Notes: generated from the sequence alone by a model not told the origin. A stretch of 64,000 nucleotides of DNA from an uncultured Campylobacter sp. (GCF_937973075.1 NZ_CALBWL010000034.1:32511-96510); one strand, 5' to 3'; counted from the first letter of the stretch, positions 44,883 to 53,325 are shown. A program made the numbers and translations.

Positions 44883-46096
44883 GGCTTGCTTTACGCATTA
44901 CGATCATCACAAATCGCGCGCTCTGCGGCGGTGAGGCGGCGCTACTCGCGCGTATAGCGGATTTTGCCGCGGCGGGCGTAGGCGAGATCGTCGTGCGCGA
45001 AAAGGATTTAGACGAAACGGCCTATGCGGCGCTGTTTGGTAAAATTTTAAATGCCTGCAAGAGCGGGTTTTGCGCGGATACAGCCCGTGCGGACGGAATT
45101 ATTGTAAATGAAGCTAGTGCCGCTAAATTTGGCGAAACCCAGGCTTTCGCGGGCGGATTGGACGCGAGCGCGGCCTGCGCGGATAAAATTTTGCTCTACG
45201 AGCGCGACGAGGACGAAGTTGCGCCAAAAAAGCTCCATTTGGGCAGCGGCAAGAGCGAGCTTTGCGCGGATACAGCTCGCAAGCACGCCGCTACGGATGA
45301 GATTTGGCCTAAAAATTCCGCTTGTGTTTTAGATGAAATTCTGTCTGAAAATTTTACTAGCGCTGCAAACTGCGAGAATGATAGCACGCCAGGCGAGATT
45401 TCGCTTCGCGGCGTCGTATGCGAAACAAAACTCGCGACAGAAGGCGTACGGGGCGCAGAAAATGCGGGAAGTATGCAGGGTGTGCAAAGTACAAAAAACG
45501 CGAATGATGTGCATAGTGCAAAAAACGCGGGGAGCTCACGGAGCGCGCAGTACGCAGAAAACTCGGAAAGTAAAGAGGGCGTAGAAAATTCACAGAGCGT
45601 GAAAGGGGCGGAAAACTCGGAGAATGCGAAGGGCGCGCAGAGCGCAGAGAGGGCAAGGCGCTCGCCCGCGATCTTTGTGCATAATTTTGCAGATTTTGCA
45701 CTGCGGGCGGGTGAGAGAAATTTATGGCTGCCGCTCGGGGTTTTGCGGAGCTTTAGCGCGGCGCGAGGGGCGGAGTTTTTGCGCGCAAATTTTAAAAAAT
45801 TGGTCGCTTCCTGCCACAGCGAGGCGGAGGCGCGCGAGGCACTGGAGCTGGGTGCGAGCGCGATCTGCTTGAGCCACATATTCGCGACCGATTGCAAGGC
45901 GGGGCTCACGCCGAGGGGGCTAAATTTGATCCGCGCCGTACGTGGGTTTTACGACGGCGAAATTTACGCGCTGGGTGGTATAACGCCGCGCAATTTTGTC
46001 TCCGTCCTACGCGCGGGAGCCGACAGGATCGCCGTTATGAGCTCAGCGATGACGGCGCGGGACGCGAGCGATTTCATAAGAAAATTTAAGAAATGA
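44870..46096 (+). CDS. thiE: Thiamine phosphate synthase-like protein with a long insertion
   Basis: Couples thiazole and pyrimidine phosphates to thiamine phosphate. About 408 residues against ~200 normally. The barrel's N-terminus (RITIITNRALCGG, EIVVREKDLDE) and C-terminus (GEIYALGGITPRNFVSVL, AGADRIAVMSSAM) are intact. Residues roughly 120-264 are a low-complexity insertion with short repeats of the type AENAGS, SAKNAGS, ENSQSV. The classical phosphate and Mg motifs in the middle are partly displaced, so this may be a TenI-like or regulator form rather than an active ThiE. GGAGCGGGCAG upstream of the ATG. Confidence 0.75.
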   Translation: MQDLGLALRITIITNRALCGGEAALLARIADFAAAGVGEIVVREKDLDETAYAALFGKILNACKSGFCADTARADGIIVNEASAAKFGETQAFAGGLDASAACADKILLYERDEDEVAPKKLHLGSGKSELCADTARKHAATDEIWPKNSACVLDEILSENFTSAANCENDSTPGEISLRGVVCETKLATEGVRGAENAGSMQGVQSTKNANDVHSAKNAGSSRSAQYAENSESKEGVENSQSVKGAENSENAKGAQSAERARRSPAIFVHNFADFALRAGERNLWLPLGVLRSFSAARGAEFLRANFKKLVASCHSEAEAREALELGASAICLSHIFATDCKAGLTPRGLNLIRAVRGFYDGEIYALGGITPRNFVSVLRAGADRIAVMSSAMTARDASDFIRKFKK

Positions 46097-46278
46097 ATCG
46101 ATCCGAAAATGTGGTCCGTTTCTTTTGCCGCGCGCCTTGCTGCCGTAATTGCACTGTATGCGGCGCGACGCAAAAGCACATATTTTAATAAAATCAAAAA
46201 CGCGCGAAACGAACGCGATTTATTGCGATTTAAGCCCAAAGTTATAAAATACGAGCGATTTAAATTTAAGGATATTTT

Positions 46279-47295
46279 TTGGATAAAGTGCGGATTGAGG
46301 AATCAAAAAAGCTTATAAACGAACAGCGCCGAAATTTAAAACAAAAGCTGCGAAAAGGCGCTAGTACCGACATCTTTGACGATGCGGATTTAAGCGATGC
46401 AACGGATCGCAGCTCATTAAATTTAAACGATACAAATTTGAGTAGCAAAAGCTTTAAAAATGCGAATTTTAATCAAACAAACTCCGAATCGCAAGCCGAT
46501 TATCTTTGCGGCGCAAATTTTCGAGATACAAATTTAAAAGGTACGAATTTAAACTCACAAACCGAGGTAAAATTTCAAAATTTAAACTCGGGCGGTGTTT
46601 CATCGCGGGGCGCTAAAACTCGAGATTACGACAAAGAGCCGCTAGTCATCAAAGATTATATAACGATCGTATATATTATAACTATAGCGGTATTGCTTTG
46701 TTTTGCCATGTTTATAAATTTAGTATTTAATATCCCCTACGATAGAAAAGTTGCAAATATCTTGCTCACTGGACCTTTGGTTGCTAGGGCTCTTAAGGGT
46801 TTTTCGCAGCATTACGGAAGAAAATTTATATTTTTAAACTCAAGCATAAAATGTATAAAATCAGGCGAGCAGCTCGTAATGAAATTTGATGAGATTTTAT
46901 ATTTCAAAAAGACTTTCGCATTTTTTTATGAAAGCGAAACACATAAATATACGGAAACGGAAAGAATCGCAGGAAAAACCTGTCTTGCCATATACGTACT
47001 CGCTTATATTTATGGTGCGATATTTGATGACTCTATGATAGTCTTTATAATGTTATTTTGCTGTATGGGAGCGGTTGTATTCATTTTTACACCGCAAATG
47101 ATTTTTCATTTGTTTAAGGGCGGATTATTTTCATGTAGGTTTGTCGATGCTTTAATTATAGATGCACTTTACAATAAATTTTTTATATTTATACCCACTA
47201 ATAAAGAATATAACGAGCTTAAAAAATATATGAAATTAAAATTTAATAAAGACCTAGACGCGCCAAATTATCTTTTAAGAGTTAAAAATTTTTAA
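46279..47295 (+). CDS. Membrane protein with N-terminal pentapeptide repeats
   Basis: About 338 residues. Residues ~35-110 are pentapeptide-like (DDADLSDATD, LNLNDTNL, KNANFNQTN, GANFRDTNLKGTNL), forming a short beta-helix. Then come four hydrophobic segments (TIVYIITIAVLLCFAMFINLV, CLAIYVLAYIYGAIF, MIVFIMLFCCMGAVVFIF), and a basic C-terminus. No family known to me. Start is TTG with AAGGA five bases before; a GTG three codons on is an alternative. Moderately AT-rich toward the 3' end. Confidence 0.7.
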   Translation: MDKVRIEESKKLINEQRRNLKQKLRKGASTDIFDDADLSDATDRSSLNLNDTNLSSKSFKNANFNQTNSESQADYLCGANFRDTNLKGTNLNSQTEVKFQNLNSGGVSSRGAKTRDYDKEPLVIKDYITIVYIITIAVLLCFAMFINLVFNIPYDRKVANILLTGPLVARALKGFSQHYGRKFIFLNSSIKCIKSGEQLVMKFDEILYFKKTFAFFYESETHKYTETERIAGKTCLAIYVLAYIYGAIFDDSMIVFIMLFCCMGAVVFIFTPQMIFHLFKGGLFSCRFVDALIIDALYNKFFIFIPTNKEYNELKKYMKLKFNKDLDAPNYLLRVKNF

Positions 47296-47323
47296 TTCAG
47301 GCATTTTTCAAATTTACGAAGTC

Positions 47324-48181
47324 TCATTCCACGAGCCGTGCGCGGATGTCGCCGAAGAGCAGCACGTCCTTCAAAACGGCGCGATCGGCGTAACCGCGTT
47401 CGTTTAGGCTCAGGTGCAGCTCGCCTCGGCTGCTCGAAAATATCGGCTGGTTGATGAAAACCACGTAGATCGCCGCAGCCTGCTTATCTGCGCCCGCGCC
47501 GCGCCCTTTAAAATTTACGTCCGTTGTGCCGGTTTTCGTGTCTGCTCCGCTAGAGCTTGCGCTTGCCGCTGCGCCGGAGTTGGTATCCGCATCGTTAGGC
47601 GGCGCGACGCCAAGCTCGCTCGCGATATTTGCGGCGGCGCTTCCGCGCGGCCTTTCGATGTCGATCCTTCCGTCGGCGCTCTTTGCGCCCGCGGCTCGGA
47701 CGAAAAATTTATCGCCCGAGTGCGGGATTTTAGAGAAATTGAAAAACAAACTCAGCAGGTCGTTCGTCGCAAAATAGGGCAAAATTTCATCGCTTACGAG
47801 CTGTAGCTCGCCGCCCGCGCCCTTGAACTTTTGAAATTTTATCGTTTTGCGCGCGTAGTCGAAGGCGTAGGTTTTGCGCTCGTTTTTCGTCGTTTTGCCC
47901 TTTTTGCGCGAGACCTCGTGGACGTAGAGATCGGGCATCAAAAGCCCCGCCACGACGCGCCCCTTTGAGCGGAAGCTCTCGCGCCTTTGCCCGCTTAGGC
48001 TGCCCGCGACGCCCTGCGCAACGGCATCCATGACGATCTCGTAGCGATCGCCCTGCCGCACGAGCCGCGTGTTTGCGCTGCCGACCGCGCCGAAAACGCC
48101 GAACGAAATCTCATATTTCGCGCTGATCGTCTCGCTCAAAAGCGCGCTCGCACACAAAATCAAAGTAGCAAAAAATTTCAT
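47324..48181 (-). CDS. DUF3108 periplasmic protein
   Basis: About 285 residues with a signal peptide (MKFFATLILCASALLSE). The DUF3108 beta-rich fold is seen in AKYEISFGVFGAVGSANTRLV and SFRSKGRVVAGLLMPDLY, and the C-terminal GELHLSLNERGYADRAVLKD. Homologues occur widely in campylobacters with unknown function. Residues about 182-228 are a Gly/Ala/Ser/Thr-rich insertion (GAAASASSSGADTKTGTTD). Convergent with the pentapeptide membrane gene. Confidence 0.82.
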   Translation of the reverse strand: MKFFATLILCASALLSETISAKYEISFGVFGAVGSANTRLVRQGDRYEIVMDAVAQGVAGSLSGQRRESFRSKGRVVAGLLMPDLYVHEVSRKKGKTTKNERKTYAFDYARKTIKFQKFKGAGGELQLVSDEILPYFATNDLLSLFFNFSKIPHSGDKFFVRAAGAKSADGRIDIERPRGSAAANIASELGVAPPNDADTNSGAAASASSSGADTKTGTTDVNFKGRGAGADKQAAAIYVVFINQPIFSSSRGELHLSLNERGYADRAVLKDVLLFGDIRARLVE

Positions 48182-48416
48182 CTCTACCGTCCTTCCGCTT
48201 TGCAGCGCCCCGTCATAAGGCGCCCGTTAAATTTACGCCCTTCGCGCGCCGCTTTATCGCATTGTATTCGCAAAGCTCGCGCATAAAATTTGCGCCGTTC
48301 GTTGCGCTTGCTAGCTTGTACTTCCGTGAGGCGCCGTTTCGTACTGCAAATATAGCCGTGTCGGTCGTTAGTAAATCCGTTTAAATTTATAAACGGCGCG
48401 GGTCAAATTCGTAAAT

Positions 48417-48665
48417 TTAGTCCTTCCAAAGCCACCATTTCAGCTTGGCTTTGTCTGGGCGGGGTGTGCTGGCGTAGTAGCTGGCCTCGGTAACGTAGAG
48501 GATGCACCTGTCGCTGCCGCGTCCGAGCGCCTTTGTGCATTCATACATCTGCTCGGATCCGCGCCCTTTAGAAGCGATGCCCTCGTAGCCGAGTGCGAGA
48601 AGATCGGCCTCTGTCGCCTCGCCGACATAGGGGATTTTCTTAAAATCGCTCGCGCCTTTACTCAA
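48417..48665 (-). CDS. Cdd1-type helix-hairpin-helix protein
   Basis: 82 residues with the pattern of the Pathogenicity-locus/Cdd1 family: FKKIPYVGEATEADLLALGY (helix-hairpin-helix) and CTKALGRGSDRCILYVTEAS, ending in YASTPRPDKAKLKWWLWKD. HhH domains bind DNA or partner proteins; role unknown. Start is TTG with GGAG seven bases upstream. Confidence 0.8.
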   Translation of the reverse strand: MSKGASDFKKIPYVGEATEADLLALGYEGIASKGRGSEQMYECTKALGRGSDRCILYVTEASYYASTPRPDKAKLKWWLWKD

Positions 48666-49010
48666 ATTTTACTCCAATCTTTATTTAGATTTCGCCAGAC
48701 TCGCCATTTGGACAAAATTTTAAAGCCCCTTGAGAGTGCGGAATTTCAAAATTTCACTCGTGCGAGGCAAATTTTAAAATTTTATCCATGCGGTGCGAAA
48801 AATTTTTAAAATTTTATCTCGCCGCCGGGCCGCCGCCGCGCTTATGCGCGCCGCTTTTTAGTGCTAAGACGTCCGCCCGCGCTCGTTATCGGAAATTTTA
48901 TTCGTAAGCTAGCAGTGGGCTTGGGCGCGGCAAAGATTAAACGTTTTAAATCCCCGACGGAGCAAATTTACGCTTCCGCCTTGCACCAAATGCAAAAATC
49001 TGATACGTTT
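48666..49010. repeat. Non-coding gap left of the CRISPR remnant
   Basis: About 345 bases, with AAATTT-type blocks to 48820 and a more mixed stretch after it. No leader-like AT-rich tract next to the first repeat and no cas gene. Nothing else recognised. Confidence 0.4.
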
Positions 49011-49158
49011 GTTTCAAACTCCAACGGGATGGAATTCTACTCACAGGGAACAACGTCTATGACAGCTACGTAACTAAGTTTCAATTCCCAACGGGATGAA
49101 ATTCTACCCAGAAAAATGCTGGGAGGGAGGAAATATCTATCAGTTTCAATTCCCAACG
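49011..49158. CRISPR. Orphan CRISPR remnant: two full repeats, one truncated, two spacers
   Basis: A 30-base repeat occurs at 49011-49040 and 49078-49107; the first 16 bases of a third copy (GTTTCAATTCCCAACG) are at 49143-49158. The repeat starts GTTTCAATTCCCAACG and ends GGGATGAAATTCTAC. The first copy differs at four positions. Spacers are 37 bases (49041-49077) and 35 bases (49108-49142). Repeat length and the GTTTCAAT...GAAATTCTAC style fit type I-B or type III arrays. No cas genes are in the window. The truncated right copy suggests deletion of the remaining array; the left copy is degenerate as terminal repeats often are. Confidence 0.85.
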
Positions 49159-49292
49159 AATTTTGTAAAAAGATGACGACGGCGCTTTGGCGTCATCCGA
49201 GCCACCTTTGTGCGATGATTTAATTAAAATTTCTTTCGCGCGGAAACGGCGCTTAAAACGAGCTTGCGTCAAATTTTACGCAAGCTTTGGCG

Positions 49293-49979
49293 CTAAATTT
49301 GACCCAAAATCCGTTCGCAAATTTCGCGCGGATCGGCGCTTTGATAGATCGGCCGACCGACTACTATAAAATCAGCCCTCGCTTCGCGTGCGACGCCTAG
49401 ATCCGCTACTCGCTTTTGATCTGCCGCGCTCTCGCCAAACGGCCGTACGCCAGGGCAAAGCGTGATAAAATTTGCGCTCGTTGCGTCCTTTATCAGGCGG
49501 CTCTCGAACGCCGAGCAGACCATGCCGTCAAGCCCAGCTTCGTAGCTCATCACGCTAAATTTGCGCACGGCGTCGCTTAAATTTTGCTCGTAAACCGAGC
49601 TAAACTCGGCCTGATCAAAGCTCGTTAGCGCCGAAACCGCGAGCACTAGCGGACGCGAACCGAGCCTGTCCAGTCGTTCCATCACCGTAGCCATCGCGCG
49701 TTTGCCGCTACTTGCGTGCACGTTTATCATATCTACGCCAAGCTTAGCGATCTCCTCGGCGGCATCGTCCATCGTGTTTGGGATATCATAAAGCTTTAGA
49801 TCGAGGAAAATTTTAAAATTTCCGAGCTTTTTTAGCTCCTCCACAAATCCCGCTCCATCGCGCAAATAAGTTCGCAGCCCAACTTTGAGCCAAATTTTAT
49901 CCGAAAAGTCCGCAAGCTGCTCCGCCAGCTGTAAACACTCCTGTTTCGAGCCCAGATCAAGCGCGACGCAGAGTTTCAC
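49293..49979 (-). CDS. pyrF: Orotidine 5'-phosphate decarboxylase
   Basis: Last step of UMP synthesis. About 228 residues. KLCVALDLGSKQECLQLAEQL opens the barrel; the catalytic Asp-Lys-Asp array is in KIFLDLKLYDIPNTM; the phosphate-binding end is CPGVRP and DFIVVGRPIYQSADP. Start is GTG overlapping the nusB stop (GTGA), so it is coupled to nusB. Forms an operon ribH-nusB-pyrF. Confidence 0.95.
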   Translation of the reverse strand: MKLCVALDLGSKQECLQLAEQLADFSDKIWLKVGLRTYLRDGAGFVEELKKLGNFKIFLDLKLYDIPNTMDDAAEEIAKLGVDMINVHASSGKRAMATVMERLDRLGSRPLVLAVSALTSFDQAEFSSVYEQNLSDAVRKFSVMSYEAGLDGMVCSAFESRLIKDATSANFITLCPGVRPFGESAADQKRVADLGVAREARADFIVVGRPIYQSADPREICERILGQI

Positions 49980-50995
49980 TGCTTATCCTTGCCGTGAGCC
50001 GCGCTTTTGCTGCCTGCGGGTCTTTTTGAGACGGCGCCTCTGCCGCCAGCAGATTTTTTCGGCGCGGTAGAGATTTTACGCCCCGCGCTACTTTTGGGCA
50101 CAGTATTTTTACCAGCAGCGCTCTTTTTCGATGCCGCGTTTTTGCTCGCCCTGAAATTTCTATCTGCGCTCTCTCTTTTCGGTGCGGCGTCTTTGCCTCG
50201 TTCGCCTGTCTTAAAATTTTTACTTCGCTCGCCAGTTTTGAAATTTTTGCCCGTTTTTTCCGTCTTAAATTTGTCTCCGGTCTTAAAATTTCCCTCCGTT
50301 TTAAATTTTTTGCTCGCGGCGGATTTTTTGGCGGGCGCACTGCGAGTTTTCAAATTAGCGGGCTTTTTGGATGCCCCGCTTCTACTTGCCGCAGAATTTT
50401 TCGGTGTGCCGCTTCTCTTTGCCTTAGTAAAATTTTTCGTCTCGCCGTCCGTGTCTGCGGGGATGAAATTTTTTGCTACAACGTTCGTATCTGAAATAGC
50501 GGAGCTTTTCGCCGCAGCGGGCTTGGAATTTTCGCTTGTCGCTGTGGATAGCTCGGAATTTACGCTTGCCGTATTCGGCTTGGAAATTTTATCCGCCGCG
50601 ATGTTTACGGGGCTATCTTTTAGCGCGTCCAGCACGCCGTTTATAAATTTGGACGAAATGCCAAGCTCTTTGGCGGAGTTGATCGCTTCGTTGATGACGA
50701 TGCCCGCGTCCGTGTCCGTAAAGCGCAGTTCATACGCCCCGAGCCGCAGTATCGCGCGCTCCAGAGCAGAAATTTCGGCGAGCTTGAATTCCTTTAAATT
50801 TTTATCTATCAGCGCATCGACCGCGGCGAGATTTTCGCTAGCGCCACGCAGAAGCGCCAGCGTCCAGTTGCGCTGCTCGTTGCGAATGCGCTTTTCCTCC
50901 AGATATTCGTCCGCAAAGTCCTCGCTGCCGCCGTTCATATCTTTAGAGTAAAGCAGCGAGATTGCAGCGAGCCTGGCTTGGTGCCTGGTAGCCAT
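49976..50995 (-). CDS. nusB: NusB with a long basic histone-like tail
   Basis: Residues 1-~132 are NusB, the RNA-binding antitermination factor that pairs with NusE (S10): MATRHQARLAAISLLYSKD, LERAILRLGAYELRF, INEAINSAKELG and FINGVLDAL. Normally the protein stops there. Here about 205 further residues follow, extremely rich in Lys, Ala, Ser and Asn, with repeats KFKTGD, KNFKTGER and AASKKSAA. The tail resembles histone H1-like bacterial proteins and should be disordered and nucleic-acid binding. The DNA of the tail is dense in AAATTT/GAATTT blocks. Starts two bases after ribH's stop. Confidence 0.88.
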   Translation of the reverse strand: MATRHQARLAAISLLYSKDMNGGSEDFADEYLEEKRIRNEQRNWTLALLRGASENLAAVDALIDKNLKEFKLAEISALERAILRLGAYELRFTDTDAGIVINEAINSAKELGISSKFINGVLDALKDSPVNIAADKISKPNTASVNSELSTATSENSKPAAAKSSAISDTNVVAKNFIPADTDGETKNFTKAKRSGTPKNSAASRSGASKKPANLKTRSAPAKKSAASKKFKTEGNFKTGDKFKTEKTGKNFKTGERSKNFKTGERGKDAAPKRESADRNFRASKNAASKKSAAGKNTVPKSSAGRKISTAPKKSAGGRGAVSKRPAGSKSAAHGKDKQ

Positions 50996-50996
50996 T

Positions 50997-51467
50997 TTAC
51001 GCCTTTATGTTGCGAAATAGACTTAGAAGCTCAATCGCGCCGCTCATCGCTTCAAAGCCCTTATTGCCTGCCTTTGCACCTGCTCGTTCGATCGCTTGCT
51101 CGATGTTATCGGTAGTAAGCACGCCGAAGGTCACGGGTGCGCCGTATTTTAGCATGGTGTTTGCGATGCCCTTGCTTACTTCGGCGCTTACGTAGTCAAA
51201 ATGCGGAGTAGAGCCGCGGATCACCGCCCCTAGGCAAACGACGGCGTCGTAAAGCTTGGAAGCTAGCGCCTTTTCAAGCGCGAGCGGGATCTCAAAAGCG
51301 CCTGGAACAAGCATCAGGCTTAAGTTCTCCTCCTTGCCGCCGTGGCGCAAAAACGCATCGTGCGCCCCCTCGACTAGGCGATCGGTGATGATGTGGTTGA
51401 AGCGGGCGTTGATAATTAGAATTTTTTCGCTGCCCTTAAGAGCAAGCGAGCCTTCGATGATTTTCAT
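50997..51467 (-). CDS. ribH: 6,7-dimethyl-8-ribityllumazine synthase
   Basis: Penultimate step of riboflavin synthesis; forms 60-subunit or pentameric shells. 156 residues, standard. NARFNHIITDRLVEGAHDAFLRHG, VPGAFEIPLALEKAL, CLGAVIRGSTPHFDYV (catalytic loop) and GVLTTDNIEQAIERAG are all present. AAAGGA before the ATG. No FMN riboswitch seen upstream. Confidence 0.95.
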   Translation of the reverse strand: MKIIEGSLALKGSEKILIINARFNHIITDRLVEGAHDAFLRHGGKEENLSLMLVPGAFEIPLALEKALASKLYDAVVCLGAVIRGSTPHFDYVSAEVSKGIANTMLKYGAPVTFGVLTTDNIEQAIERAGAKAGNKGFEAMSGAIELLSLFRNIKA

Positions 51468-51552
51468 GGTTTTCCTTTGCGTTAAATTTAGCGCTAAGCT
51501 TAGCTAAATTCGCCAAAATTCTAAATTAATTTCAGCATCACGGCGCTTGAAA

Positions 51553-51721
51553 TTATGAGAAATAAGAGGGTGCTTTGTGCGCAGAAATTTTCTCGCGGTG
51601 GATGAATACGCCTAGGATCACGGCGCCGATCGTGCGTACTAGAAGCGTGCTTAAGTCCGTAAGCCCGGTCGCACTCAAAAGCGCTCCGATGAGGATAAGA
51701 ACAAAGCCTTTGGTTATTCAA
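51553..51721 (-). pseudogene. Small membrane peptide gene with a frameshift near its start
   Basis: On the minus strand, GFVLILIGALLSATGLTDLS and then a second short hydrophobic stretch (VRTIGAVILGVFIHRE) end at a stop at 51553. This frame has no start codon: a stop lies just before it. In the next frame a TTG with AGGCGG upstream begins MNNQ and would run into it if one base in the CAAAGG run were removed or two added. A TATACT box lies about 35 bases upstream. It is either a freshly broken ~55-residue membrane protein or a phase-variable/sequencing-error case. Confidence 0.4.
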
Positions 51722-51795
51722 AACCGCCTAAATTTTAAATTTGAAGCGCGAGTATAACAAGGAACGAGCTTAGATTGAAATTCATCTTAAAATTA

Positions 51796-51844
51796 ATCCT
51801 AAATAATAAATTTTATTAATCATTTAGAAATTTTAGGATATAAT
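51796..51844 (+). promoter_or_regulatory. sodB promoter with a dyad operator
   Basis: TATAAT at 51839-51844 lies 29 bases before the sodB ATG. Overlapping it, ATCCTAAA (51796-51803) and TTTAGGAT (51832-51839) form an inverted repeat flanking an AT-rich core AATAAATTTTATT that is close to a Fur/PerR-type box. Superoxide dismutase genes are often controlled by iron or peroxide sensors, so an operator is plausible; the exact regulator is an inference. Confidence 0.5.
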
Positions 51845-51872
51845 CATTTCAAATCATTTCAAGGAGAGAAAG

Positions 51873-52496
51873 ATGTTTAAACTTAGAGAGTTGCCGTTCG
51901 ATGCGGCGCACAACGCAGTCGTAAGTAAAGAAACCTGTGATTATCACCACGGCAAGCATCACGCGACTTACGTGGCAAATTTGAATAAACTTACCGAATC
52001 GGGTGAGTTTGCGGGCAAGGGGCTTTACGAGATCGTAACGGCTGCTAGCGGCGGGCTTTTTAACAACGCAGCACAGGTTTACAACCACGATTTTTACTGG
52101 GATTGCATCGCAAAGCCTAGCGAGCCGTCTGCGGAGCTAAAATCGGCGCTGGCGGAAAATTTTGCGGATTTTAAAAGCGAGTTTTTGGCTACTGCTGCGG
52201 CGCATTTCGGCTCGGGCTGGGTGTGGCTCGCTTACGATCCAAAATCAGGCAAGCTTTGCATCAAAGCTACCCAAAACGCCGCCACGCCGGTGACCGAGGG
52301 GCTCGTGCCGCTTCTAGTCGTGGACGTTTGGGAGCACGCGTATTACATCGATGAGCACAACGCGCGCCCGAAATATTTGGAGAAATTCTACGCGGGCATC
52401 AACTGGGAGTTCGTCTCAAGCGCCTACGAATGGGCGAAAAAAGAGGGTCTCGGCTCTGTGAAATTTTACATCGATGAGCTTCACGGCAGAGATTAA
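51873..52496 (+). CDS. sodB: Iron superoxide dismutase
   Basis: Cytosolic enzyme removing superoxide. About 207 residues. Metal ligands are visible: His in YHHGKHHATYV, His in YNHDFYWDC, and Asp and His in VVDVWEHAYYIDEHN. The FGSGWVWLAYD segment is standard. The iron type is inferred from overall similarity to epsilonproteobacterial SodB. AAGGAGAG precedes the ATG. Confidence 0.95.
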   Translation: MFKLRELPFDAAHNAVVSKETCDYHHGKHHATYVANLNKLTESGEFAGKGLYEIVTAASGGLFNNAAQVYNHDFYWDCIAKPSEPSAELKSALAENFADFKSEFLATAAAHFGSGWVWLAYDPKSGKLCIKATQNAATPVTEGLVPLLVVDVWEHAYYIDEHNARPKYLEKFYAGINWEFVSSAYEWAKKEGLGSVKFYIDELHGRD

Positions 52497-52743
52497 ATTT
52501 AAGCGCACGCGGTACGGCGATACTACACAAAGCCAAAACCGCCTAAACGCGCCGCCGGTTCGCTACGGACGATAATTGCCGCGGCGTTTAGCGTACGCGG
52601 TCGATCGCTTAAAATTTTAATTCAAAGCTAGCGGCTAAATTTCGGGATTTTTCTCGGAATTTAGCCGCAGCAATACCACTTTTCAATCTATCTTTAAATT
52701 TAAAAATTCTATCAAAGCTCGGGCGCTAAATTTAATCAAAATT

Positions 52744-53325
52744 TTAGCCCAAAATCATCCACAGCCCGATCGCGCACATCAGCACCGAGCAGAAAATTTC
52801 GAGGTATTTCAGGTGGGTTTTCAGAAGATTTTTTAGCACCGCTCCACCCAGCGCGTAGATGCTAAGGCAGATACTTTCGCTGGCGCATAGCGTGGCTACG
52901 AGGGCAAATGTGCGCGCGCCGAAAAGATTGCCCGCGTCCAAAAATGGAGGAAAGAGCGCGGTAAAAAATATCCACGCCTTGGGGTTTGAGACCGCGACTA
53001 CGAAGCCTTGTAGGAAGATATTTTCGCTGCGCTTTTGTTTTTGCAGCTTAAAATTTCCGCGCGCTAAAAAGGTCGCGACACCCAGATAGAAAATATACGC
53101 GCCGCCTAAAATTTTAATCGCGCTAAGCGCCGCAGGGTGCGCAGGCAGAATGCCCGCGACGCCGAATATGCACGCAAGCGCCACGAGCGTGACGCCCAGC
53201 ACCTGCGCCAGCAGCGCAGGCAGCGCCCTAAGATAGCCGCGCGCGATGCCGAGATTTAGCGCGTAGGTCATGTTGATGCCCGGCATCAGCGATATCGGGA
53301 AGATCGTAAGGAAAAACAGAAGCAT
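52744..53325 (-). CDS. LysE/RhtB-family exporter
   Basis: Inner-membrane amino-acid exporter of about 193 residues with six helices. MPGINMTYALNLGIARGYLRAL replaces the usual PGPN motif with PGIN; AVSNPKAWIFFTALFPPFL is the conserved second loop. Substrate unknown (homoserine, threonine, lysine or similar). No regulator gene is adjacent. The 250 bases before it (after sodB) hold no gene. Confidence 0.85.
   Translation of the reverse strand: MLLFFLTIFPISLMPGINMTYALNLGIARGYLRALPALLAQVLGVTLVALACIFGVAGILPAHPAALSAIKILGGAYIFYLGVATFLARGNFKLQKQKRSENIFLQGFVVAVSNPKAWIFFTALFPPFLDAGNLFGARTFALVATLCASESICLSIYALGGAVLKNLLKTHLKYLEIFCSVLMCAIGLWMILG

Noticed and set aside
48861..49073. A 70-codon frame running into the CRISPR remnant
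   Set aside because: It reads through a CRISPR repeat and a spacer, so is not a real gene.
50007..50951. A 314-codon plus-strand open frame antisense to nusB
   Set aside because: It mirrors the Lys/Ala/Ser codons of the NusB tail and has no start signal or family; the minus-strand NusB domain is certain.
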